Assembly (NCBI GenBank): GCA_964556665.1
Contig: CAZKXU010000006.1
Location: 1-61,618 of the forward strand
Reading direction: 5' to 3'
DNA from: CAZKXU01 sp964556665
GTDB taxonomy: Bacteria; Bdellovibrionota_C; UBA2361; CAZKXU01
Length of the DNA stretch: 61,618 nucleotides
The position numbers and the translations under genes are program-made. How positions within the stretch are numbered: the stretch's first letter is position 1; the number at the start of each line of letters is the position of its first letter. Shown piece by piece: positions 37,003-44,849 of this stretch. The notes beneath the pieces were generated by a model that was not told the origin of the DNA, ran no database searches, and saw nothing but the letters and a program-made list of their open reading frames with translations.

Positions 37003-37079
37003 ACTGGGACCGCGGGCTTCCAGCCCGCTACGAAATACTATCAAATGAGTCTGCGGGCAGGATGCCCGCGGTCCCAGTT
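37003..37079. repeat. Dispersed palindromic repeat, copy 5
   Basis: GACTGGGACCGCGGGCTTCC at one end, ATGCCCGCGGTCCCAGTTC at the other. The arms are near-perfect complements; between guaA's small partner and the BtuF-like gene. Confidence 0.85.
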
Positions 37080-37148
37080 CTACAGGTTTTGAGGTGCAAA
37101 TAAGCTAATTTCATAATCTTCCCTATCGAGTTTAAGCTTGAGGTGTAA

Positions 37149-37154
37149 TATAAT
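37149..37154 (+). promoter_or_regulatory. -10 element of the BtuF-like gene
   Basis: A perfect TATAAT ends 9 nt before the ATG at 37164, giving a leader of two or three bases at most. Confidence 0.4.
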
Positions 37155-37163
37155 ACAAGTGAT

Positions 37164-38087
37164 ATGCGCATCATCTCCTTATCTCCATTTATCACCGAAA
37201 CAATCTTTACCCTAGGCCTTGAAACTTCCCTAGTTGGCATTAGTCATGATGTAGAATACCCCAAAGGTGTGGAGAAGATTAAATGGATTACGGTCGATCG
37301 TAATGCTGCGCCAACATGGAAGAAGAGAGACACACTGCTAGAGACAAAGCTTGCAAGCGGATTAGTGGATCTAGACTTAATGGCATCACTTAAGCCAGAT
37401 ATAATACTTACATCGCTGGATCCAACTGATGGTGGTGCTCTACTTAACCAGCTTCGCAATAATCTGTCCTCGATATTTGAGACAGTCCCCAAATTATTAT
37501 CCTTCTTCCCTACTAATTTAGATAAGATTTATGAGAGTTTTGCACGGCTGGGGAAGGAGCTAGGTGCGGCTACTCAAGGCCATGAGTTGGCCTCACGGGT
37601 ACGCGCTCAGTTTATGGATTGGGCAGATAACTTTTATGATCGTACAAAGAATAAGAAAGTATCATTTATAGGTGGATACAATCCGCTCTTATTATCCGGA
37701 CTTTGGATCCCTGACATGATTAAAACAGCCTCAGCCGTAAGTCACAATCCAAACTCAGGCGAGGGTGCACTAGCTATCGGATGGGAGGACCTTGTTAGTT
37801 TTAAACCTGATGTAATTATTTTTGCCCCTCATAACAGAGACCTCACCGGTTCTATGAAGCTGTTAGGAGAGTTAGAGAAGTTGCCGCAATGGGAGCAGGT
37901 TCCTGCGGTGAAACGAGGAGAGTTCTTTTTTGTAGATGGGAGGCTTTTTATCTCTCCTGGACCACGAATAATAGAGGCTATGTCTATAATCGAATCAGCG
38001 ATAGCTGGAATTGATAGTGGTTATATAAGTGCAAGGGGCTCCTTTCAGCGGCTTAGATATGTTGAGTTGCATCGGCATAAGTTGTAA
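37164..38087 (+). CDS. BtuF-like helical-backbone binding protein without signal peptide
   Basis: 307 aa. MRIISLSPFITETIFTLGLE, then LVGISHDVEYP and DLMASLKPDIILTSL is the typical beginning of the cobalamin/iron-siderophore periplasmic binding domain. SHNPNSGEGALAIGWEDLVSFKPDVII continues it to the C-lobe, which is complete. No signal peptide or lipobox precedes it, and the start codon fits the family N-terminus. It may therefore be cytoplasmic, like some bacterial cobalamin-binding homologues. No ABC transporter gene is adjacent. Ligand not shown. Confidence 0.75.
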   Translation: MRIISLSPFITETIFTLGLETSLVGISHDVEYPKGVEKIKWITVDRNAAPTWKKRDTLLETKLASGLVDLDLMASLKPDIILTSLDPTDGGALLNQLRNNLSSIFETVPKLLSFFPTNLDKIYESFARLGKELGAATQGHELASRVRAQFMDWADNFYDRTKNKKVSFIGGYNPLLLSGLWIPDMIKTASAVSHNPNSGEGALAIGWEDLVSFKPDVIIFAPHNRDLTGSMKLLGELEKLPQWEQVPAVKRGEFFFVDGRLFISPGPRIIEAMSIIESAIAGIDSGYISARGSFQRLRYVELHRHKL

Positions 38088-38098
38088 AAGATAAGTAT

Positions 38099-38506
38099 AT
38101 GTCTACACGCGCAACCTGGCTACAAACGCCACTTAACGATACCGCGTCATTAGAGCGCTTAACTGCAGAGCGTCTAAAGTCACGATTTCATTCCGGCTCC
38201 ATTAATCTTGAGGAATACAACTCAGTTACTGAGATGAAGCGTACTTTATTTAGTGGAGCATTAAAGCTTGGTCCGCAGGAGCTTGAGAATCTTAGAAAAT
38301 TATGTCAGCTCTGGGATATTGATATAAGGCCGGTAGAAGTTACCTCACACCGCAAATTTATCGGACCATTTATAGTACTAGGCAAAAAGATAATCTATCC
38401 GATCTTAAGAGTTCTATTAAAGGATCTCCTGCGCCAACAGCGGGAATTTAATGCGACTAGCTTAAGTATGATTGCTTATCTTATAAAAGATAAAAACGCC
38501 CAGTAA
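38099..38506 (+). CDS. Hypothetical protein
   Basis: 135 aa, 11 nt after the BtuF-like gene, so likely in the same unit. The predicted mainly helical chain has a C-terminal half with IGPFIVLGKKIIYPILRVLL, an amphipathic stretch, then QQREFNATSLSMIAYLI. I cannot assign a family. Its ATG at 38099 is spaced properly, with an AAGATAAG purine stretch upstream. Confidence 0.55.
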   Translation: MSTRATWLQTPLNDTASLERLTAERLKSRFHSGSINLEEYNSVTEMKRTLFSGALKLGPQELENLRKLCQLWDIDIRPVEVTSHRKFIGPFIVLGKKIIYPILRVLLKDLLRQQREFNATSLSMIAYLIKDKNAQ

Positions 38507-38540
38507 GGAAACATATATTTTTCCTAACCTCCTAATTGAA

Positions 38541-38830
38541 GATTATTTTTGCCTCTGTTCGTTTCTGGATCTCATCTTTTTGGATACCTGGTGCTAGTGC
38601 TCCTCCAAATAAGTTTTTTCACGTCTAGCATCACATCGTTGCCCCACCTTGTCACGCTTCTCAGTCGGAAAATCCTCGCAATACTCCAGTATTGCTGCGG
38701 ATTTCCTCCTTCCGAGGCGTGCCAATCTGGGGCAACGCTGCGCGCTATACGTGAAAAAACTTATTTGGCGAAGCACTAGTTCGATCAGCTTTAATCCTCC
38801 AGCAACTACTTTGCGAGATCTCCATCTTTG
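38541..38830 (-). pseudogene. Remnant of a CoA-transferase subunit B gene, split by a fold-back element
   Basis: 38551-38594 matches the 3' end of scoB (plus-strand text from GCCTCTG... GTTTCTGGATCTCA on to ACCTGGTGC, as at 43351-43394). After the 184-bp insert, the match resumes with GTTCGATCAGCTTTAATCCT and then jumps about 200 bp to GCGAGATCTCCATCTT (scoB near 43628). So this is a copied scoB end with an internal deletion and an insertion, not a working gene. Confidence 0.85.
38595..38778. mobile_element. MITE-like fold-back element, 184 bp, flanked by TA
   Basis: The left arm begins TAGTGCTCCTCCAAATAAGT and the right arm, read in reverse complement, begins TAGTGCTTCGCCAAATAAGT. The arms stay similar to the centre (AATACTCCAGTATT at 38680-38693). 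Both ends carry TA. The uninterrupted scoB copy near 43390 lacks it. The TA and terminal inverted repeats suggest an IS630/mariner-type MITE. No transposase of that kind is in the window. Confidence 0.85.
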
Positions 38831-38835
38831 CATTC

Positions 38836-38894
38836 AGCCCAAAAAATTCTCACCCAAAAGATTTTCCCCAAAAAACTTTCTCAGTGACAACGCT
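38836..38894 (-). repeat. Variable tandem site C, degenerate
   Basis: On the minus strand GTTGTCACTGA is followed by GAAAGTTTTTTGGG, GAAAATCTTTTGGG and GAGAATTTTTTGGG: three related units, the last after one extra base. Confidence 0.7.
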
Positions 38895-39377
38895 TACGGT
38901 TGTTATAGTTGAGTTGATTTCAAAGCAGCAGAAAATATGAATTACTTCAGGGAATAAGGTCAAATCTAGTCGCCAATATCTTACGTGCTTTAGAGAAAAA
39001 TATGCTTTGAAGGCATATTTTAAGGCAAACATAGCTCGCTAACTGGCTTAATACTTAGCGCTAATATTCTGTATATATTGGGTTTTTAGTCACCAGCTTA
39101 AGTGATTTAAAATCTACAACTTTTATTAGGAGGTTCGCAATGTCAGTGAGACAAGGTGCTAGGGTGCTAGGTGCTACGAAATATTAGTATAAAATTCCAA
39201 ATAATACCTATGAACCATATTGTGCAATTCCCATGACCTTACTTTAGAGAGATTTTTATCTAATTTAATTAAAAGCTAAATTTTAGGTAACTCATCTTCT
39301 CATTTTTATAATAACAATATTAACGGTCGCTTGTTATAGAAAAACATTTGACCAATTTATTATTCTAGAGGTTTTAT
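38895..39377. other. Gene-free AT-rich stretch holding tandem site D
   Basis: No credible gene longer than 20 codons. At 39141-39178 a GGTGCTAG unit repeats (site D). A strong GGAGG followed by ATG at 39140 opens a 14-codon frame (MSVRQGARVLGATKY), which may be the start of a lost gene. Nothing else is recognised. Confidence 0.6.
39141..39178 (+). repeat. Variable tandem site D
   Basis: ATGTCAGTGA is followed by GACAAGGTGCTAGG, then GTGCTAGG and GTGCTACG. The shortest of the five sites; it lies just after GGAGG and an ATG. Confidence 0.65.
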
Positions 39378-39791
39378 ATGCGTAATTTACTTTGTCTTGC
39401 TCTTTCAATAGCAGTTGTACTACCAATAGTTGCATCTGCTCAAATAGCACCTGGGTTTAATATTAAGCGACTTGAAAAGCGGCTGCAGACAGATGGTTTT
39501 ATCAATGGTAAAAATTGTTATTGGCGCTTGACCAATGAAGTGAGAGTCTCAGCCGGTGCTAACGACCTCAAAATTATTCATAATATTTCATGCAATAGTG
39601 GCGATCTGTTCTATAGTAGTAATTTCTATCAAACAAGAGGAGGATCACTGAAAATTCTAGATGGAGGCGGCGATTTTACTGGTTCAGGTTATTTACCTGA
39701 GGGTAAAAACCATACTATATATGTAACTAATTTGGATCCTAGTAACGATGGGTATTTAGAATTTTCAGCTCTTTGTTGCCCAATATCGTAA
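39378..39791 (+). CDS. Small secreted protein
   Basis: 137 aa with a signal peptide (residues 1-21, LLCLALSIAVVLPIVASA). The mature part has four Cys residues (NGKNCYW, HNISCNSGD and ALCC), so one or two disulfides are likely. No family is recognised. The start is supported by AGAGG before the ATG. It lies in the decayed accessory stretch. Confidence 0.65.
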   Translation: MRNLLCLALSIAVVLPIVASAQIAPGFNIKRLEKRLQTDGFINGKNCYWRLTNEVRVSAGANDLKIIHNISCNSGDLFYSSNFYQTRGGSLKILDGGGDFTGSGYLPEGKNHTIYVTNLDPSNDGYLEFSALCCPIS

Positions 39792-40106
39792 GTCTTGTTA
39801 ATAAGCCTAAATCCGGTTAAGGCCGGGTTTAGGTACTTCCGGGAACTGGCGCCAGGCAACTTATTAAATGCTGCTGAAATATCAAAAGATATTTGTAGGT
39901 GAAGTAACGATTATTCCAAAGAGAGGCTCTATTTGTTAGCCATTAATTATTTCAAATGGTTGAAGCCTGATATTTTAAGTAACTTAAAAATATCGTCGTG
40001 TGTGAGAAAACGTGCAGGAAAACGTGCAGGGGCAGGGGGGGAAACGTGCAGTGATATTTTTAACAGTTCGATAATTGGTAAAGAGGCAAAGCCTTCTGCT
40101 TCCTCC
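39792..40106. other. Gene-free stretch with tandem site E
   Basis: No supported gene. A 60-codon plus-strand frame at 39933 mostly reads the tandem repeat and is not credible. Site E lies at 39993-40050. Confidence 0.6.
39993..40050 (+). repeat. Variable tandem site E
   Basis: GTCGTGTGTGA is followed by GAAAACGTGCAGG, AAAACGTGCAGG, a G-rich linker and GAAACGTGCAG. The layout resembles site B, including a G-run before the last copy. Confidence 0.75.
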
Positions 40107-41156
40107 TTAATCTAAAAATTTCGTTTGATTATCAATCGCTACTACTTTAATCCATGTAGCCTCAAGTGTCCCAGGATATACAGCCAATCGAATTTTTGAG
40201 CGATGCTCCTCAACTTTATTGTATTGATAATATTTTACCTGAACGCGATCTAATTTTCCTTCAAGAATTGGTGAGAAATAGAGGAAATAACTATCAGCTC
40301 CTTTTTTGCGATCTATCTCCCGTTTATTACTTACTATCACTTCATAAAATTTGGGTTGTGAATAATCAAGATTGTTATTAATAAAGTTTTGTACTCCCTC
40401 ACCTGCTTGAATCATGGTTACAAAGACAGAGATGATAGAAATTATCAGATGTAGCTGTGAGTTAGGAAATCCTCTAATTATAAAATAATTTAAAATTGAA
40501 AAAATACTTAATAAAATTAATAGCAGCGCAACTACCTCCGGCCAGATCTGATTAGGATCGACAAGTGAACCTATGGAAGATAAATCAAGAGTTAATAAGA
40601 GCGCAAAAATAATGGCTGTAAATAAATAAGCACAAGTAAGCTTTAACTGCCATCTAGGATCATCGACATCAATTCCTTGCTTAAGTAAGTTATTTATAAT
40701 CTCTCCAAGCCTTTGGAGTTTGCTAGTAAGTTCCTCTCGATATAAATCAAGCTGCTCAGATAATTTTGGATTTAGCTGAGCCGTAATCATCGAGTCGCGC
40801 TGCTGGTGCGATTTGCAGGTGGAGATACTAGTAACTCCAAGGTTAAAGAGCTCTTCAATAACTTTTCTAAACTCATCATTTTTAATAAGGGCTAAAGTAA
40901 ATTTAGGATTAGGAATTACAATTTTATACTTTTTATCAAAGGCAGGTGCAAAACTTTCAACCTTTGAATTGATCTTAAGCTTATACATCAACCGAGAGAA
41001 ATTAGTCTCTAAGGAGAAATCAATATTAACATCAATTCCAAAATTGATCTTAAATATTTTACAATTTTTCGGAATAGTCCCAAATTTCAATATTAGAAAT
41101 ATCGGCAACAGCGAAATAAATACAAATATTCCTATTACTACAGGGGTAATTTCCAT
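40107..41156 (-). CDS. Hypothetical membrane protein
   Basis: 349 aa. Four hydrophobic stretches are visible: residues about 5-25, 176-195, 207-230 and 238-258. A soluble segment with a short coiled coil (LSEQLDLYREELTSKLQRLGEIINN) sits between the first and second. The C-terminal domain of about 90 residues is predicted to be beta-rich. Not recognised. AT-rich codons. It lies alone in the accessory region. Confidence 0.6.
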   Translation of the reverse strand: MEITPVVIGIFVFISLLPIFLILKFGTIPKNCKIFKINFGIDVNIDFSLETNFSRLMYKLKINSKVESFAPAFDKKYKIVIPNPKFTLALIKNDEFRKVIEELFNLGVTSISTCKSHQQRDSMITAQLNPKLSEQLDLYREELTSKLQRLGEIINNLLKQGIDVDDPRWQLKLTCAYLFTAIIFALLLTLDLSSIGSLVDPNQIWPEVVALLLILLSIFSILNYFIIRGFPNSQLHLIISIISVFVTMIQAGEGVQNFINNNLDYSQPKFYEVIVSNKREIDRKKGADSYFLYFSPILEGKLDRVQVKYYQYNKVEEHRSKIRLAVYPGTLEATWIKVVAIDNQTKFLD

Positions 41157-41289
41157 TATTTTATTACATTATCTTTAACCTAAATAGCAAGGCAAATTTC
41201 TAAAAGCTATCAGCTGCTTGCATCCACTACTCTCATTTCAACTGCACTATTTAGGTTTAAAGGAGTATATGGATCAGCCTTTTAAAACG

Positions 41290-41382
41290 ATAAAAAGTGA
41301 TTGAAAACATTTACTTTTGTAATATAACTAGTTCACCTATTGGATGAGCCTACCGATGAGTTGTTTTCAATCATTTTTTACC
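41290..41382. repeat. Inverted repeat of about 93 bp
   Basis: ATAAAAAGTGATTGAAAACA (41290-41309) is mirrored by TGTTTTCAATCATTTTTTAC (41363-41382), with two mismatches in 20. No ORF inside; it resembles a small MITE or a bidirectional terminator. Confidence 0.6.
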
Positions 41383-41539
41383 CTAAAGATTTTGCAACGA
41401 CATTTTTTATTTACCAGAAAGTGCGTGACCTTTAGCCGTAACTAATAAACTCAGAAGTAATCAGTATGGAGCGCGATGCTCCTAGCGCTGGTAATCTTGC
41501 GATATGCGCTGTGCTAGCGGCCAGATGACGCTTACCGGG

Positions 41540-41680
41540 AGCAATAACCAGATTAACATGTTGCTTATTGAGCTTTGAGCGGGAAGTTTCACTTGGCGTA
41601 AGGTATTGTCTTTACCGAAAACTCCATCAGCGACGAAAGAATGGAGGTGAGGATTAAAGTTTAGAGAAATCGCGTTTTGC
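41540..41680 (-). pseudogene. Remnant of an IS91-family-like transposase
   Basis: A minus-strand frame gives SLNFNPHLHSFVADGVFGKD (motif at about 41612-41667), close to the IS91/IS801 motif lnPHlHvlvldGvf. Stops flank it and the frame shifts, so only a fragment is left. The sequence towards 41848, with the small hairpin GATGGGCTTCGCCCATC near 41726, is more GC-rich and could belong to the same or another element. The rest of 41157-41844 shows no gene. Confidence 0.5.
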
Positions 41681-41844
41681 GCGGACTAATGGATAGCTTC
41701 GCCATCAATCAACGAGCTCGGTTGATGGGCTTCGCCCATCCCTCGCACGTCCAGCTGTTTGAATGACAAAAGCAGCAGCGGGCACACCTTTGCCAGGGAG
41801 CGCCGATTCAAACACCTGGCGCAGGCTCTCCACCCTTGGCAATG

Positions 41845-42432
41845 TCACCGAGATAATTTTTTTTTGACAACACTCTTAAGTAACATCTCAAGCCGCTCTA
41901 GTATTTCCGGCTCCTCCTTAAGTTCGATAAGTGGCGCAAGTTCTTCTCTAATGATCGCAATATTTAGTTTTTCTGCCTGTCGTTTCAATGTGCTATCTAT
42001 ATCAATCCAATCCTTTGCTCTATTAGCAAAAGCTTTTAGAATAATTAGATCCTCTGCGGAACAGGTAAGGAGTTTGATATTTCTGTAATATTGAAACTTT
42101 GTAGCTCGCTTAATAATATTTTCTTCGAAGGGCATAGCACCTAAAGAAATGTCTAACGGGACGCCATTACTGGCTTCGAGTAAAAGCACCCGAAATGATA
42201 AAGCAAATTCCTTTGCATCACCTCGTCTTGCCTTAAATTGTTGAAGAAGTGCATCTATAAACCTTTCTTCTAAACCAAAACCAGTTATTACGGTTAAATC
42301 TATATCTTGCGTTAGACGAGGTTCAGCCCAGCGCTGGACTGCCAAACCTCCTATTATACAAAATTTCCATTTAAGACGCTCACAGAAATCTTGAATTTCT
42401 TGAGCTGCTACAAGTAATTTACTTTTGGCCAA
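41845..42432 (-). CDS. Nucleotidyltransferase-fold protein, AbiEii/MNT type
   Basis: 195 aa. The motif IIGGLAVQRWAEPRLTQDIDLTV in outline (GG...R.T.DIDL near residues 28-48) is that of the DUF1814/AbiEii nucleotidyltransferases. LTCSAEDLIILKAFANRAKDWIDI follows, also typical. Many relatives are toxins of type IV toxin-antitoxin or phage-defence pairs. It overlaps an 81-codon gene by 14 nt. The activity here is not shown. Confidence 0.75.
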   Translation of the reverse strand: MAKSKLLVAAQEIQDFCERLKWKFCIIGGLAVQRWAEPRLTQDIDLTVITGFGLEERFIDALLQQFKARRGDAKEFALSFRVLLLEASNGVPLDISLGAMPFEENIIKRATKFQYYRNIKLLTCSAEDLIILKAFANRAKDWIDIDSTLKRQAEKLNIAIIREELAPLIELKEEPEILERLEMLLKSVVKKKLSR

Positions 42433-42664
42433 GTCTCCATCGCATAAAATATTTCTGTTGTTCTATTAACCCAGAGGTTGAAGCTCTATTGGGATCTAGT
42501 ATGATATTGTCGGCATGTTCAAAAATTCTTTCTATGGCTTGGCGACACTGCTTTTCAGTCATCTGTCTAAGCTCGTTTGAAGAGTGTTCCCCTAGAGCAA
42601 CAGAAGCTGATTTCCATTGCTTGATCCAAGCAAGATGATCCGGGTTGGGCACTTTGTCCGACAT
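42419..42664 (-). CDS. Small helical partner of the nucleotidyltransferase
   Basis: 81 aa, mainly helical (LAWIKQWKSASVALGEHSSN and QKYFMRWRLGQK). It starts before and overlaps the nucleotidyltransferase gene by 14 nt, so the two are coupled. The layout fits an antitoxin-like or regulatory partner, but the sequence is not a known antitoxin family to me. Confidence 0.55.
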   Translation of the reverse strand: MSDKVPNPDHLAWIKQWKSASVALGEHSSNELRQMTEKQCRQAIERIFEHADNIILDPNRASTSGLIEQQKYFMRWRLGQK

Positions 42665-42875
42665 AGCTATATTCTATCATATCAATCTTTGGACAGCTAT
42701 TGCTAAAGTATATGCCTGCGATAGGTATGCCTGAGCCACATACCAGCGCTTCACCGAATATATAACTTCTGTGCTGATGGCATATATCTATGTAATCGCA
42801 CTTTCATTGCTAAAGTTCCTCAAATATTTTCAAGAAGTAAAAAAATAGGGTGACTCCTAAAAAAATGCTAATACA

Positions 42876-43165
42876 TTAAAAGCCGATCCGTCGTTTTGAG
42901 CCTTCAACTGGCTGCTCCAATTGTGAGATGAGGAATTGAATTTCCTGCAATTCCTGCTCATGCGCTGCAAAACCCCTGGCGAGGCGACTTTCGATCTCCT
43001 GCAGTCGCTTCTTTAAGTCGCTGTTTTCATGGATCACTTCTCTCATGCGAATGAATGCACCTACAATTAGAATACTGGCTTCAATACCACGCGTTGACCT
43101 CGAATTAGATGAATTTGTTCCTCAACTGTAACAAGTGCCGTATCACAAGATATTTTATCCGTCAT
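42876..43165 (-). pseudogene. Broken ORF6N-domain (phage antirepressor-type) gene
   Basis: With a good AGGAGGAATAACTA site, the ATG at 43165 opens TDKISCDTALVTVEEQIHLI, the standard ORF6N beginning, but stops after 32 codons. In another frame FIRMREVIHENSDLKKRL through to EGSKRRIGF is the standard C-terminus. The central part is deleted. 42665-42875 and 43166-43331 on either side show no gene. Confidence 0.8.
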
Positions 43166-43331
43166 TAGTTATTCCTCCTAAGTAACTAATCGGTAATTCA
43201 AATCAGAAATTTCCTGCTGTCTATAGGAGAACAAACGGGTTTGGTGCCAAGCAACATTGTTATGTGCTCAAGAGTTTCGGCAAAGATAATGGCAAGCTTA
43301 GCGGCGCAGCTTGGGCAGATTCTCTTCTTAC

Positions 43332-43964
43332 TTAATTAAAAATTAATTTTGCCTCTGTACGTTTCTGGATCTCATCTTTTTGGATACCTGGTGCAAGTTC
43401 GATCAGCTTTAATCCTCCAGCAACTACATCAAAAATGCCTAGATCAGTATAGATACGATCTACACATTTCTGACCTGTCAGCGGCAGATCACATTTTTTC
43501 ATAAGTTTTGGTGTGCCGTCTTTGGCGTTATGATCCATTAGTACGACTACGCGCTTAACACCGGCTACTAGGTCCATTGCACCGCCCATACCTTTCACCA
43601 TCTTACCGGGGATTGTCCAATTAGCGAGATCTCCATCTTCACTTACCTGTAAAGCACCAAGGATACTAAGATCTATATGTCCGCCGCGAATCATGCCGAA
43701 GGAGTACGCACTGTCGAAATAGCTTGATTCAGGTAGTGCAGAGATAGTCTGTTTCCCTGCGTTGATTAGATCGGGGTCAACCTCGTTTTCGTACGGAAAG
43801 GGGCCCATGCCGAGCATGCCGTTTTCGCTCTGTAAGGTGACATGTACATGCTGCGGTATATAGTTTGCCACCATAGTTGGGATTCCAATCCCAAGGTTCA
43901 CATAGTAGCCATCTACTATCTCTCTGGAGGCTAGCTTACAGATCTCTTCACGGGTCCAAGCCAT
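43332..43964 (-). CDS. scoB: 3-oxoacid CoA-transferase subunit B
   Basis: Transfers CoA between succinyl-CoA and acetoacetate or a related 3-oxo acid. 210 aa. The catalytic Glu is E47 in VTLQSENGMLGMGPFP. GGHIDLSILGALQVSEDGDLANW and GKMVKGMGGAMDLVAGVKRV are family segments. AAGGAGCAATAA precedes the ATG. A damaged copy of its 3' end lies at 38541-38830. The exact acid is not fixed by sequence. Confidence 0.93.
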   Translation of the reverse strand: MAWTREEICKLASREIVDGYYVNLGIGIPTMVANYIPQHVHVTLQSENGMLGMGPFPYENEVDPDLINAGKQTISALPESSYFDSAYSFGMIRGGHIDLSILGALQVSEDGDLANWTIPGKMVKGMGGAMDLVAGVKRVVVLMDHNAKDGTPKLMKKCDLPLTGQKCVDRIYTDLGIFDVVAGGLKLIELAPGIQKDEIQKRTEAKLIFN

Positions 43965-43991
43965 TTATTGCTCCTTAATATGAATAGTTAT

Positions 43992-44693
43992 TTACGCATC
44001 TCTGATCGTACGGCGCTCGATCCGCTTCTCAAAATGTATGCCTTTAAAAATCCGATCAATGAAGATGCCGGGCGTGTGTATTTGGTCCGGATCAATCTCA
44101 CCGATCTCAACTAATTCCTCAACCTCTACAACTGTAGTGCTGGCTGCTGTTGCCATAATAGGGTTAAAGTTGCGGGCTGTCTTGCGGAAGACAAGATTTC
44201 CTTCCTTATCACCCTTCCAGGCTTTGATAATAGCTAGATCAGCCCAGAGACCTTTCTCCATCACATAAGTTTTGCCGTTAAACTCACGGGTCTCTTTGCC
44301 CTCTGCAACCTGCGTTCCAACTCCACTGCGTGTAAAAAAAGCCGGTATGCCGGCGCCGCCGGCGCGGATACGCTCTGCTAATGTGCCTTGCGGATTTAAC
44401 TCTAGCTCAAGTTCGCCGCTTAGGAATTGCTGCTCGAAGGTTTTATTTTCTCCAACATAAGAGGAGATCATCTTTTTGATCTGTCTGGTATGCAATAGAA
44501 CTCCCATGCCGAAGTCATCAACTCCACAGTTATTACTGATTACGGTTAGGTCTTTCACGCCCGAGGCATGCAGGGCTTTTATGCAGTGTTCAGGTATGCC
44601 ACAAAGACCAAATCCACCGGCCATAATAGTAAGATTGTCCCGTAGAAGTCCGTGCAAAGCACTCTCGGCATTTTGATATACCTTTTGATTCAT
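43992..44693 (-). CDS. scoA: 3-oxoacid CoA-transferase subunit A
   Basis: Partner of ScoB, binding the CoA side. 233 aa from the ATG at 44693, the usual length. A TTG at 44729 would add 12 residues of no family resemblance. The motif TIMAGGFGLCGIPEH lies near residue 22, then VISNNCGVDDFGMGVLL and GVGTQVAEGKE. It is 27 nt before scoB, so an operon. It is divergent from the type III genes. Confidence 0.93.
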   Translation of the reverse strand: MNQKVYQNAESALHGLLRDNLTIMAGGFGLCGIPEHCIKALHASGVKDLTVISNNCGVDDFGMGVLLHTRQIKKMISSYVGENKTFEQQFLSGELELELNPQGTLAERIRAGGAGIPAFFTRSGVGTQVAEGKETREFNGKTYVMEKGLWADLAIIKAWKGDKEGNLVFRKTARNFNPIMATAASTTVVEVEELVEIGEIDPDQIHTPGIFIDRIFKGIHFEKRIERRTIRDA

Positions 44694-44763
44694 CAACAAA
44701 GCATTAACATCGCGGCGGCATTTAATCAATATCTACGTATAGTGAAGGAAACTTTTTCAACAT

Positions 44764-44787
44764 TTCTCCGAATACATAAATATAAGG
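44764..44787 (+). promoter_or_regulatory. Shared 24-bp box, copy 2
   Basis: Differs by one base from 33873-33896 (TTCTCCGAATACATA ... ATATAAGG). Here it lies 62 nt before the first type III gene and may carry a promoter; function not shown. Confidence 0.45.
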
Positions 44788-44849
44788 GCAGGTAGGCAGC
44801 AATAATATTCGCCAAGCTTACCACTCTATTTCTTAAATAATGGGGCGTT

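Noticed and set aside
38549..38912. Three overlapping frames of 76-87 codons
   Set aside because: They read the 184-bp palindrome and the scoB remnant; similar proteins on both strands are what a fold-back repeat produces.
33715..40050. Tandem sites as a CRISPR array
   Set aside because: Units are 8-14 bp, directly adjacent without spacers, and differ between sites.
39933..40115. A 60-codon frame
   Set aside because: It mostly translates tandem site E and has no ribosome site.
41759..42088. A 109-codon plus-strand frame
   Set aside because: It lies opposite the nucleotidyltransferase gene and has no family resemblance.
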